A stretch of DNA of 64,000 nt, taken from the NCBI RefSeq assembly GCF_024679095.1, contig NC_066528.1, positions 18,186,332 through 18,250,331 on the forward strand, in the 5' to 3' direction. This stretch comes from Eriocheir sinensis (taxonomy: Eukaryota > Arthropoda > Malacostraca > Decapoda > Varunidae). Both the position numbers and the translations under genes were made by a program. The notes below the pieces were generated by a model, which saw only the letters and a program-made list of their open reading frames with translations, was not told where the DNA came from and did no database searches. Below are positions 22,539 through 31,408 of this stretch, piece after piece; position 1 is the stretch's first letter; each line of letters opens with the position of its first letter.

Positions 22539-23661
22539 GGTGGGTTTCATCATAGTGCTCTCCCAGGCGTGGTGACGTCACGCGCAGTTGGGAGAATTTC
22601 TTGGGCGTGTTTCATCACCGCGCCACAAGCACTTCCAAGTAGGATTGGGGCGGTCTTGGGAGAAACCAGCGTTGCCAATCTTCCACGTCGCTTTGACGTC
22701 TAATATGTCTTCAATTAACCTAAATTACACTTCTTATGTATAATTATGGAATTATAAATATAATCAATTGATATTTAGTTGAAATACAGCGATAGTATCT
22801 TCATTGTAAGGAATATGTGCACGTATTTTTGTTCCGTCTGCATCTTCAACGGCACCACGGTGTAAACAAACATTTAGTGTGTCGTGAGTAGACCCTGGCC
22901 ACCTCGCCACCATGTCCCGCAGCTTGTACTGTGCATCAAATAACACTTGCACATTGATGCTGTGGTAGTTCTTGCGGTTGACGTACACTTCTTCGTGCTC
23001 ATGAGGGGCCACTATTCTTACGTAGGTGCCATCAACAGCACCCACCACACCAGGAAAACCAGCAATATCGGCAAACTCCGCCTTCATTCTCTGCTTCTTC
23101 CCCCGGTTTAAAAGGAAGCCCATGAACCGCCTCATATTCTCTTGTGTCACGAGAGCATCCACGGTCTGGGTGATGATTCTGCTGACTGTGGCCCGGGAAA
23201 CTCCAAAGTCATCTGCGCTGCACTGCTGCATTTTCCCGGTGGTGAGGTATAACAGAGTCAATGCCACTTTCAGCTCCGCTGTGACCGCACGGCTCCTCTC
23301 AGTCCTGTTGCCAGTCACGTGTCGCACCAAGTCAGTGACGAACAACAGGCCAGCACGATCCACCCTGTACCTCTTCTTGAACTCGGTGTCATCGTACTCA
23401 TTAAAGATGTCCCTTCTCGGGCGAAAATTCCTTGGTCGGTGCTGGCGGGGTTGTTCACGGGCTGCCATGTTTACAGTCTGACGCTTGGAACCTTCCTTGG
23501 GAGCGCTTGGGAGACCCCGCATGGCCTCCCAAGGCGGCGAGCGAGATAGGCAGAGTTCCAAGGCTTGGGAGCTTTCGTGAAACATGCCCAAGGTTTCTCG
23601 CACGCTTGGGACTCCTTGAGCACACTTCCATGGACTTGGGAACTTTGATGAAACCCACCCC
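22539..23661 (-). mobile_element. PIF/Harbinger transposon inserted in receptor copy 1
   Basis: Inverted termini GGTGGGTTTCATCA (22539) and TGATGAAACCCACC (near 23645-23660). A 3-base duplication TGG (22536-22538 and 23662-23664) flanks it. Three-base duplications and this transposase class both fit PIF/Harbinger. The host sequence without the insert is recovered by comparison with copy 4. Confidence 0.85.
22764..23468 (-). CDS. HARBI1-like DDE nuclease/transposase, C-terminally truncated
   Basis: The ATG at 23468 gives 234 aa. The N part is basic (RPRNFRPRRDIFNEYDDTEF), then a helix-turn-helix-like region (CSADDFGVSRATVSRIITQT). The catalytic domain shows GVVGAVDGTYVRIVAPHEHE (first Asp) and ARWPGSTHDTLN (second Asp). 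Family members are about 350 aa and continue to a third acidic residue in a GD-GY type motif. Here the frame ends at AVFQLNIN, so the third catalytic residue is missing and the enzyme is probably inactive. The Myb-like partner protein usual for autonomous Harbingers is not in the element. Confidence 0.85.
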   Translation of the reverse strand: MAAREQPRQHRPRNFRPRRDIFNEYDDTEFKKRYRVDRAGLLFVTDLVRHVTGNRTERSRAVTAELKVALTLLYLTTGKMQQCSADDFGVSRATVSRIITQTVDALVTQENMRRFMGFLLNRGKKQRMKAEFADIAGFPGVVGAVDGTYVRIVAPHEHEEVYVNRKNYHSINVQVLFDAQYKLRDMVARWPGSTHDTLNVCLHRGAVEDADGTKIRAHIPYNEDTIAVFQLNIN

Positions 23662-24749
23662 TGGTGGGCCGTTGAGTAGCCATTCGGAGGCACCAGTCAC
23701 AGAAACCGACAGGCGTGCAATGTTCTTCAATTTGTAAGAACCATTTTTTGTTTGGACACAACTGTCGAATGTCAGATTAGATTCGACCTTGGAGGTTGTG
23801 AGAGCATCCGGCACGACCTTTACTTCCACCGTCACCAGCGTCCAATTGGCACTGCTCAGGTTGCAGCTCTTGACATTAAAACAATGCTCAACTTTTCCTT
23901 CAAGTGTTTCGTCTTCCACTTTGACGCAGAAACCCTCAAAGTCATCTCCCGGCTTCACATACAACGATATCGACGTGGCGTTTTGTGGTTGCGTTTCATT
24001 CTCCTGATAGATTTTTTTTTCTTCTCCCTCCTTCACGACTACATCAGGCTCGACACAGTCCTTGGCGAAGGCGAGGCCGAGGCCAAGGGCGCCCACAAAG
24101 ACCACAACGAGCAGGACAACCACAGCCACGCGTCCCGCCATCACCAGCGCGTGGGTGTGAGTACTACATGAGAAAACACATATAGGCAGACCAATCGTGC
24201 TCGCTTTCCGGTGTGGTACGTGTCGTCTCACATCCTTTGTCGTGAAACATCCCATCCGGGCCTGATCTACTATCACAGAGCAGCTTATAAGTGAAGCACC
24301 TAAGTTTTAAGAAAGTACCAAGGAGGTCCTGAAAAGCGATGCAAAGCGAAACAGGTCACATGAAGAAGAAGAGTGACTTGATATCGGCCATTAAAGGGAA
24401 TGGGCTAAAGAGTAGCTTAGCCGGATATTTTGTTTTTATTTATCAATGATCCACGAGGCATCCTAGAGTTAGATCAAAGTATGTGCTTATCTTTGTATTC
24501 ATTCATACACACTCTGGTAATATTTCTGTGGGGTCTGATTCACTTATTAGAGTGAAATTCTATTGTGATAAAAAGTCACAAATTCGTGTCACTAGTAAAA
24601 ATGAAACTAGTAATTTAAGTTTTGCCACCATGAAATATATACAGATAGATAAATATGAAAGTTCACGAAGTCACAATAAGAGACATCACCCGCTTTGCGC
24701 AGTAAAAATATGCTATTTTAGGTATTTGATACCCGCAATATCGTATGAC

Positions 24750-24906
24750 AGCTAGGCTGGCCAGATTGTCGTACTCCCGACTTCCTGCCCCAAAACTGGG
24801 CTCCAATAACGAAACTAATCTACAGTTATCGTTAAGTTTCTTGGTGATAGTTAGGCGTCAAAAACCGTTAAATACTATGCTCTGAGTACGACAGTCTGGC
24901 AACGGC
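24750..24906. mobile_element. degraded hAT-type MITE
   Basis: TGGCCAGATTGTCGTACTCC on the left and GAGTACGACAGTCTGGCAAC on the right match the ends of the 194-bp copies at 25686 and 54644, but both outermost ends are worn and no target duplication can be read. Confidence 0.7.
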
Positions 24907-25329
24907 CATGCTATACGTATTGTTGTGCTGGAAGCTTCCCCCGGCGACCATAGGCCTCTAGAAGGCTCCCGGAGAAACGAGCAAGGGGGCGGGGAGCAAG
25001 GCGAGCCGTCCGCTCCCCGCGGGGCGCGGCCTGGCGCCAGGCGGGAAGTGTTGCCAACTCCCATATATTTTTGCTACATGTTCTTGTATGATCTAAAATA
25101 TACTGTAACATTCTAGACTGTACTGTTCTGGATATATATAGGAGAAGAGGGCGAGAGAGGGCCAGTCCCAGTCACAGTAAGCTAGTGTTAAGTGAAGAGT
25201 CAGAGTGAAGTGTACTACTAAGGAAGAATATTAAACTACAGAAGTTGTGCAAAGTGTTTATATATATCTCCCTCCCACGGAGTCTTGTGACGGCGACACG
25301 GAACCCAAGTAACACGTCCGGCATAACAG
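24907..25329 (+). mobile_element. solo LTR, copy 1 (Gypsy-like guess)
   Basis: Shares with 37418-37879 a TATATATAG promoter-like box, AGAGAAGTCAGTCCCAG-type text, GTGTACTACTA(A)GGAAGAA, a poly(A)-like AATATTAAA and the end CACGGAACCCAAGTAACACG followed by TCCGGCATAACAGTA. No coding part is attached. The 5' end abuts the degraded MITE. Confidence 0.7.
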
Positions 25330-25462
25330 TATTTTCATATTATTGTTCTGTTTTGAATGTTGTGTTCAAGAAAAAGAATACTCATAATTTTAGTTAATTT
25401 TTTGGTTATAAGGATTCTTTACGAAATACAATTATAACATTACCTGCTTTAGTTGTATAATG

Positions 25463-25602
25463 ATTGATTGATAGTTTATTGTTGCAGGTAAACAACAAGG
25501 GAGAAGGGAGCACACTCTGTCCTGCCTGGGGGTTGGGATGGCATGTTCCTCCCTTCTCCCTTGTTGTTTACCTGCAACAATAAGCTATCAATCAATCACC
25601 TT
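25463..25602. repeat. foldback made of two LINE 3' ends in opposite orientation
   Basis: ATTGATTGATAGTTTATTGT plus TGCAGGTAAACAACAAGG runs rightward at 25463. The same text in reverse complement ends at 25602. The two arms flank a short centre, so the DNA can form a long hairpin. The same LINE end is at 27726 and 37003. Confidence 0.85.
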
Positions 25603-25685
25603 CTTTTACTTAGGAAACGTCCTGAATTTGTGGGAAAAAAAGAGCGTTTGTGGGAGTTTTACTTTTGAGGTGGCAACACTGAGAG

Positions 25686-25879
25686 CAACGTTACGAGATT
25701 GTCGTACTCAGCTTCATATATTTACCAACTTCCGACCCAAAAACTGTCTCCTAGGCCCCAATAACTAGATTCATTTATATCTATCGTTAAAATAGTTGAT
25801 GCCTGATGTTTTTTGGCAATAGTTAGCCGTCAAAAGCCCTTAAATACAATGCCCTGAGTACGATAATCTGGTAAAGGTG
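25686..25879. mobile_element. hAT-type MITE, 194 bp, 8-bp target duplication
   Basis: Begins CAACGTTACGAGATTGTCGT and ends ACGATAATCTGGTAAAGGTG. Perfect flanking duplication ACTGAGAG (25678-25685 and 25880-25887). Confidence 0.9.
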
Positions 25880-26136
25880 ACTGAGAGAACTGTACAGCAA
25901 GAGCAAGAGCAAGAGGATACAGTTGCACTGACAGTGGGGTGAAAAGTGTGTAATAGTGGAAAATAGCAAAGCACACGGGCAAGTAAATCAGGGAAAGAAA
26001 AGGATGAAGTGCTTAAGAAAGTGATGTAAGACAGAAAAGAAAAGTGTGAATACGTGAAAAAGAAGAAGAGGAACGAAAGGAGGAGGACTTGATAAGCCAT
26101 ACAAAGGCGTCACAGGTCAAAAGAAGAAGAAGAAGA

Positions 26137-26712
26137 ATGGTGGGTGGGCGTGTATTCTTGGTCGTCCTGCTCGTTGTGGCCTATGTGTGCGCCAAGCCTC
26201 CTGATGTAGTCGTGAAGAAGGGAGAAGATAAAATAATCTATCAGAATGAAACACAAGCACAAAACGCCGCGTCGACATCGTTGTGTGTGAAGCCTGGAGG
26301 TTTGTTGAGTGTCTGCGTCAAGGTGGAAGACGAAACACTTGCAAAAAATGCTGAGGGATGTTTCGATACCAAGAGCTGCAGCCTGACCAGTGCCCCGTGG
26401 AAGCTGGTGACGGTGGAAGCAAAGGTCTTGCCGGGCATAGTTTCCACACGCTTCAGCGTCGAATATAATCTGACCTTCGACGGTTGTGTCCAAACGAAAA
26501 AGGAAGTTTACGAGTCGGAAAACATTGCACGCCTGACGGTTTCTGCAGGTGGTGCCTCTGAATGGCAACTCAACGGCTGCCCTGACCCCACCACGGAGGA
26601 CCCTTCCTCTGACTCGCTGCCCACATATGTCATTGTGATAATAGTGCTGGTGGCTTTGGCGGTGGCGGCGGTGGCGGCGGTGCTGGGTGTGGTCTTTTTG
26701 AAGCGGAAGTAG
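26137..26712 (+). CDS. receptor-like gene copy 2, tailless membrane protein (191 aa)
   Basis: ATG at 26137. Signal peptide MVGGRVFLVVLLVVAYVCAK, then PPDVVVKKGEDKIIYQNE and an ectodomain with the family marks CVKPG, VCVKVEDET, CFDTKSC, FDGC and IARLTV, an SEWQLNG end and a short stalk (DPTTEDPSSDS). The membrane helix is YVIVIIVLVALAVAAVAAVL and the frame stops right after FLKRK. The other copies continue through KRQRxxSxP to a phase-1 donor. The GTTAGTG donor text is still present downstream at about 26728, but behind the stop. The tail exon at 27196 is decayed. So this copy codes for a tailless surface protein with an otherwise intact frame. The leader differs from copies 1 and 4. Confidence 0.8.
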   Translation: MVGGRVFLVVLLVVAYVCAKPPDVVVKKGEDKIIYQNETQAQNAASTSLCVKPGGLLSVCVKVEDETLAKNAEGCFDTKSCSLTSAPWKLVTVEAKVLPGIVSTRFSVEYNLTFDGCVQTKKEVYESENIARLTVSAGGASEWQLNGCPDPTTEDPSSDSLPTYVIVIIVLVALAVAAVAAVLGVVFLKRK

Positions 26713-26744
26713 ACTCTTGGCCCCACGTTAGTGTAGGTATTCTG

Positions 26745-26793
26745 TTGTGTGTGTGTGTGTGTGTGTGTTTACGAGAGAGAGAGAGAGAGAGAT
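26745..26793. repeat. (GT)n and (GA)n microsatellite in receptor copy 2
   Basis: The same (GT)n-TTTACGAGAGAGAG arrangement follows the donor in copy 4, and similar (GA)n follows it in copy 3, so the microsatellite is an ancestral part of the intron. Confidence 0.9.
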
Positions 26794-26816
26794 GATAAAT
26801 GAAAAAAAATAGGCAT

Positions 26817-27160
26817 CTTAGGAATAGCAGCTCCTACTGGGTGCGCGTTTAGGGCATGGTGTGGTGGTAATTACAACATTTCTAGCACATATGAAGGGGT
26901 TTTGACAAGCGGACAGGCGTCTTTATGTCACAAGGGGTGTATTTTTCCTTTTGGGCTCTTCCCTTTCTTCACCCCGGAGCTCGCAGTCTCATCACCCATC
27001 GACTTGGAAGAAATTGTTAGGCCAGCGTGGAAAAATACACCCCTTGTGACATAAACACGCCTGTCTGCTTGTCAAAACCCCATCATACGTGCTAGAAATG
27101 TTGTAATTACCACCACACCGTGCCCTTAATGCGCACCCGGTAGGAGCCGCTATTCCTAAG
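26817..27160. mobile_element. foldback element with arms of about 135 bp
   Basis: CTTAGGAATAGCAGCTCCTA on the left matches the reverse complement of the right end (GAGCCGCTATTCCTAAG). The arms include GGTGGTAATTACAACATTTC and CACAAGGGGTGTATTTTTCC. The loop is only about 75 bases. It sits in the intron remnant of receptor copy 2. Confidence 0.85.
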
Positions 27161-27195
27161 ATTTACCTAAAAATACATTATAAATTGATCAACAG

Positions 27196-27412
27196 AAAGT
27201 CTTGAGGTGCATGCAGTCATCCGGCCGCCGAGTTACAGACACAGGATATTCTGGGCAGGTCATCAAGAACAGCTTGTATGAAACCCCTGCCCGGCCCCGT
27301 GACCCCAGCCGCCCACCAGTAACAGCCAGGGATGGTGCAGGTCATCGAGAACAGCCTGTATGAACCCCTGCCCGGCCCTGTGATCCTGCTTCCACCCAGA
27401 AATCGTAGTGCC
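27196..27412 (+). pseudogene. decayed tail exon of receptor copy 2
   Basis: The acceptor TTGATCAACAG is preserved, but a deletion after AAAG shifts the frame, an extra A lies in TATGAAACCCC of the first motif, and a stop (CAGTAACAG) replaces CAGGAACAG. Two repeats remain, with the second SLYEPL still readable in another frame. Confidence 0.85.
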
Positions 27413-27530
27413 ACAGTCCACCTTGTGTCTTGAGCCTAGGTTCAATTCCCGGCCAGGTTGTTGGGAAAAAAATATTCCCGAGTAGATTTGTTCCCCTTGT
27501 GCTTGGAGGAGCGGTGATCTCCCCCATGAG
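27413..27530 (+). mobile_element. tRNA-like SINE fragment
   Basis: Carries box B-like AGGTTCAATTCCCGG and GGTTGTTGGGAAAAAAATAT. The same piece follows the tail exon of copy 3 near 59110-59200 (GGTTCGATTCCCGGCCGGGT). Confidence 0.6.
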
Positions 27531-27547
27531 GGTGGCGGCTTAGAATA

Positions 27548-28612
27548 CAGGACGTTTCGACGGAAGTACAATTCGACGGTCTGTCTTGGACGAATCGACG
27601 GTGTGGATATTTTCCAGTCGAATAATCTTGAGCGATTCGACGGTCCATTCACGTTACATAATTATTCATATACTATTTATCATTATTCAGATAGCATGTG
27701 TTAAAATATTTTATTGTACAATAATAAAGATTGATTGATTGATTGATAGTTTATTGTTGCAGGTAAACAACAAGGGAGAAGGGAGGAACATGCCACCCAA
27801 CCCCCAGGCAGGACATTATACAACTATTAATACATGTGTAGGTAGCACCATGAAATTAAAAAGATACAATGGTAGGAAGGAAAGCACAACAAGGGAGGGG
27901 GCAGTACCTCCCCATGGACAATAAGACAATAAAATGTGGGGACGGAGAACATTGCCCAAGCACTAGATGGGAATGAATACAGAGATAGAGTAAATACTAG
28001 TCCTTAAAGTAAAATACTGCAGAGATCACAGCCTTGTATAGCACGGCAGTAGTTCAGGCTGCCACACACGGCATCACCACCTTGGTGCAAACTGAGGGTG
28101 CATGTTCTTTGAGGATAGCGGGGAGGACATCATGGGATAAACCAGACATGGCTAAATTAGGATAGCTAAAATAAAATAAACATTAGGATTAACGGTATAC
28201 AGGACTTTATTTGTCATTATTCAGGTAACACATGGATAAAATATTTATTGCACATTTATTAAAAGATAGCTTATATATAGCCTACACTTAAAAAATTCAT
28301 TACTTTTCCATATTTTCATCTGCTGACCTAATTTGAGGATGGTGATACTGGGAGACACGGCGCAGTAACTCTTGAGGCTGTAGCTGGCCATCTTTGTACG
28401 CTTCCCATATGTCAAAAATGTTCTTCTGGTAATTCTTGTATATTTTAAACATACGTTATATGTCATATTTTATTATGATAGTATTTTGTTTGGTGATTAT
28501 AATATTATGTTATGTGGACGATACGACGGGAAATTCCGGGGCGTTTCGACGGGGACGTGATTTTGGGCGGATCGACGATGTCGTCGAATTGCACCGCCGT
28601 CGAATCGTCCTG
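27548..28612 (-). mobile_element. DNA transposon with CGACGG-rich inverted termini
   Basis: Left end CAGGACGTTTCGACGG plus AAGTACAATTCGACGG; the right end in reverse complement reads CAGGACGATTCGACGGCGGT and GCAATTCGACG. Extra TCGACGG copies lie inside both ends (subterminal repeats). A minus-strand frame 28450-28304 reads FKIYKNYQKNIFDIWEAYKD and ends SADENMEK plus a stop, perhaps the end of a transposase. A LINE tail (27724-28140) is nested inside. I do not recognise the superfamily. Confidence 0.65.
27724..28140 (-). mobile_element. LINE 3' end with (ATCA)n tail
   Basis: The minus strand ends CTATCAATCAATCAATCAAT. The body matches 37003-37415 closely (AGATACAATGGTAGGAAGGA, AATGTGGGGACGGAGAACAT, GGCATCACCACCTTGGTGCA). 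The start of the shared part reads VLPAILKEHPQFAP in the 37-kb copy. Confidence 0.85.
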
Positions 28613-28639
28613 TTACCGGCGGCTTACATCCGGCATCCC

Positions 28640-29430
28640 TCCCTAGCCTGTGTTTCTCCACGACGGGGCAGGAACTGGATGGCTCGCTTCATCATTTATA
28701 TAGCTGTCTCCTCATCATGTCGCAGCCCCAACAAGAATACCTTGCCAGACTCTTCCCTGTGTCTGTAACTCCTGCCAAGTGTCCTTATTTCTGGCCGGAC
28801 CGTAGGCTGGGCGGCGAGGCAGAACCTGGGCAGATTAGAAGGTGAATTTACCCCTTCGGTTTTGATTTTTTTCGAGTCTAGTTGTGGTTCACGTGTGGTT
28901 AGTTTATATTAATCTTCCCATAATGAGATCCCTACATAAGATTTTGATGTATGTACTTGTATGTTTACATATTATCCAGACATGGGGTAGTAGTTAATTC
29001 AACCAATTAAATATTTAGTATGGCACATGTGTATGAAATTTGCAAGTTCACCTTTCAGTCCTTCATGTAATCACGATTGTAATCTCAATTAATACATCAT
29101 GTAATCATAATCTATTACACTTAACTTCATTGTATTCGTAATCGTGAAAATATGAAGTAATCGTAATCGACTACATAACATAAGTAATCGCCCCGTGTCT
29201 GATCTTATAATCAATCTACAGGTAGGCATGAATATTATATGTAACTAATTTATTACTTCTAGTCCAGTAACAGTAGCAGCAGCAACAGTGGTAGTGGCAG
29301 GAGTATAGTAGTAGTAGTAGTTGTAGTAGTAGTAATAGTAGTTGTAGTTGTAGTAGTAGTAATAATAGTTGTAGTTGTAGTAGTAGTAATAGTAGTTGTA
29401 GTAGTAGTAGTAGTATAGTAAGACTCACCA
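28640..29430 (+). repeat. receptor 3'-region homologue, copy 2 locus
   Basis: GTAACTCCTGCCAAGTGTCC, GGCTGGGCGGCGAGGCAGAA, the GGTTCACGTGTGGTTAGTTT segment and a (TAG)n run follow each other as in copies 1 and 3. The final segment with AATAAA is missing, which fits decay of this gene's 3' half. Confidence 0.75.
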
Positions 29431-29491
29431 TAGAGTGCGGCTGTGTCTGTGGCCTATGAGGAACAAGCGGAAGTACAGCAATGCCACGTTT

Positions 29492-29993
29492 TTAACCCCT
29501 TCAACACGAGGACGAGTATACTGTGTCCCTGTGTGCCCATTACCATATCCGTGAACGCGTATACTGTGTCCTGGCTATCTTTAGCCAATATACGAGTTAT
29601 TTTATCTATATTTATGCTTACATCTCAAAATTATCAATTAATTTATGTTTCTCTATGTGCACCATTTAATTCTGCATGTTTTCATATATAATACATGATG
29701 ATTGTGTTGAGTTTATGGCTGAAAACTTGTTATATTCAATAGCAACATTTGAAATTTGACGCACACGGCGATCTCGGATACGGCACAGGGCGCTGTTTTG
29801 GCCCAGCTGTAGTAAGTTTCTTTATGTGCACCATTTAATTCTGTATGTTTTCATATATGATACATGACGATTATGTAGAGCTTATGGCTGAAAACTTGTT
29901 ACATTCAATAGCGACATTTGAAATTAAGCGCGCGCGGCAATCTCGGATGCGGTGTGGGGCACTGTCTTGGCCCGATCGTAGTGAAGTGGTTAA
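29492..29993. mobile_element. TTAA MITE, family B, with internal duplication
   Basis: TTAACCCCTTCA at 29492 and TGAAGTGGTTAA at 29982-29993 give inverted ends and TTAA at both sides. Inside, about 170 bp are duplicated (GTGCACCATTTAATTCTG(C/T)A at about 29657 and 29826). Confidence 0.75.
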
Positions 29994-30057
29994 CCCCACA
30001 TTGATTGCCTCTCTGTCTCTTGTGCCGTTACCGCCACGAGGATTTGAATTTTTTTTC

Positions 30058-30279
30058 TTAACCCGGTAGCAGCGAGGATCCTGTTTCTTAATGATCCCTC
30101 TAAGTGAGAAAAATGAGAAAAAATCTCCCATCACACAAATTCAATATAATATATATTGAATCATTTGTGATCAGTTTATGCATCATCTATTTTGGGTGGT
30201 TTATATTGTGGCACAAAACTGGCCCGTTGCTGCTACACGGTAAAGCCACAAATTTGGCCCGTCGCTGCTACCGGGTTAA
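30058..30279. mobile_element. TTAA family A MITE, complete, 222 bp
   Basis: TTAA, CCCGGTAGCAGCG on the left and CGCTGCTACCGGG, TTAA on the right: perfect inverted termini. This is the cleanest copy of the family. Confidence 0.9.
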
Positions 30280-30600
30280 AGGATGTCGCCTTTTCATGTG
30301 GAGATGACTTTTTTTGGATGATGATAGTTAGTAGAAATACTAAACTACCAAACATTAATTTCATACCTTGATAATGTGTAATTACAATGTGTTTATATAT
30401 TTCTCACTTCTTTTTTAACTTTTTTTTTCAGCTAAGGAGACAGTTCAAGGGCATAAAAAAATTATTAAAAAAAGGCCCACTACTTACTGCTCCTGAATAG
30501 AAGTCAAAGGAGTGTCCAAAAAGAGAGGTCAATTTCGGGAGGAGAGGTGTCCTAATACCCTCCTCTTAGGTGTAATATGTAAGCTGTTACTATATCTAGG

Positions 30601-30977
30601 GTAGGCGGTGGCCGAAGTGATAGCGTACTGGACCCACATTTGCCGCGTGATGGACGACGCAGGTTCGAATCCTCACGCTACCACTCGGATTTTTCAGTCA
30701 CCGCCGAGTGGCTTAAAACTACCCACATGCTGTCCTGAAGACCACCCATCAACCCGGACTCTAGAGGAAGCCGTCCAAGCGAATCAAGTACGAGTTCCGG
30801 GGGGCAGCATGAGCCAATGCAAGATGGCGCCACTATAAACACTCGCCTGCGCCAGAACGGGCTGGGCCGACCATCAGGCCCCACCTGGAAGAAGCCTTGG
30901 GCCGACCATCAGGCCCCACCGGGAAGATGCCTACCGGCGCAATAGGCAACAACGTAAAAAAAAAAAAAAAAAAAATC
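30601..30977 (+). mobile_element. full tRNA-derived SINE
   Basis: Head with box A-like GGTGGCCGAAGTGATAGCG and box B GGTTCGAATCC, about 50 bases apart, then a body (AATGCAAGATGGCGCCACTA) and a poly-A end. The head reads like a tRNA with extra arm but lacks a good 3' acceptor stem. Confidence 0.85.
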
Positions 30978-30983
30978 ATAGTT

Positions 30984-31408
30984 CAGGTAACTCTCAATTT
31001 ACTTGAGTTTGGTTTACGAGTTTTTTAAATAACGCTGGGTCCAAAATCCAAATCAATGTTTAATTTACATGTTTTTTTCACTTATACGTGATATTTTATG
31101 GAGTGGCCACCAGATGTCTCACACAACTGGACTCACACGGCGCCGCGGCCACACAGCTGAGCTCAGTTCTTCCCGCGCACCACTTACATATAGTACCCAC
31201 GCTGCCATGCTATTCAACAACAACAACACCCTCGCTGCTGTGCTACCACGAGGGAAAGGGCAGCCAGAGGAGGAACCACGACAGGGAGAGGAGTCAGAGT
31301 GATACAGTAGGCAGTAAAGGTACAAACCTTCCTCTTGTTTGATTTACATTGTTTTTGATTTATGCGACCTCTTCAAGGACACAATACTCGCGTAAATCGA
31401 GTTACCTG
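30984..31408. mobile_element. TIR MITE, CAGGTAACTC family, copy 2
   Basis: Starts CAGGTAACTCTCAATTTACT and ends GCGTAAATCGAGTTACCTG. The interior matches 8066-8500 throughout, with small gaps. It sits right after the SINE poly-A. Confidence 0.85.

Larger units (their letters stand above)
21092..24141 (-). pseudogene. receptor-like gene copy 1, interrupted by a Harbinger transposon
   Basis: The first exon runs from the ATG at 24141 through a signal peptide (MAGRVAVVVLLVVVFVGALG), mature start near KDCVEPDVVVKEGEEK and ectodomain to NGPP at about 23662. There the transposon 22539-23661 cuts it. It resumes at 22538 with DPCLNTTTTEN, the membrane helix (YVIIVAGVAGGVVAAVTVGV) and IIWKLRRRPSAP, ending at the phase-1 donor 22379. 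The tail exon runs from 22237 to the stop at 21879 and holds four SLYEPL motifs. A polyadenylation signal is at 21097-21092. Apart from the insertion the frame is intact. If unspliced, translation would run from the ectodomain into transposon sequence, giving a soluble product. The conserved leader (CGGAAAGCGAGCACGATTG) matches copy 4. Confidence 0.75.

Noticed and set aside
23469..23693. Extended start of the Harbinger transposase frame
   Set aside because: The extra residues come from the receptor gene and the element end; the ATG at 23468 inside the element is the better start.
23455..24276. A 273-aa continuous frame through receptor copy 1 into the transposon
   Set aside because: The part after NGPP is transposon sequence. 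I kept it only as a possible read-through product, not as the ancestral protein.
30601..30680. Possible tRNA gene (box A and box B present)
   Set aside because: No paired acceptor stem, and it continues into a SINE body and poly-A that recur at 12575.
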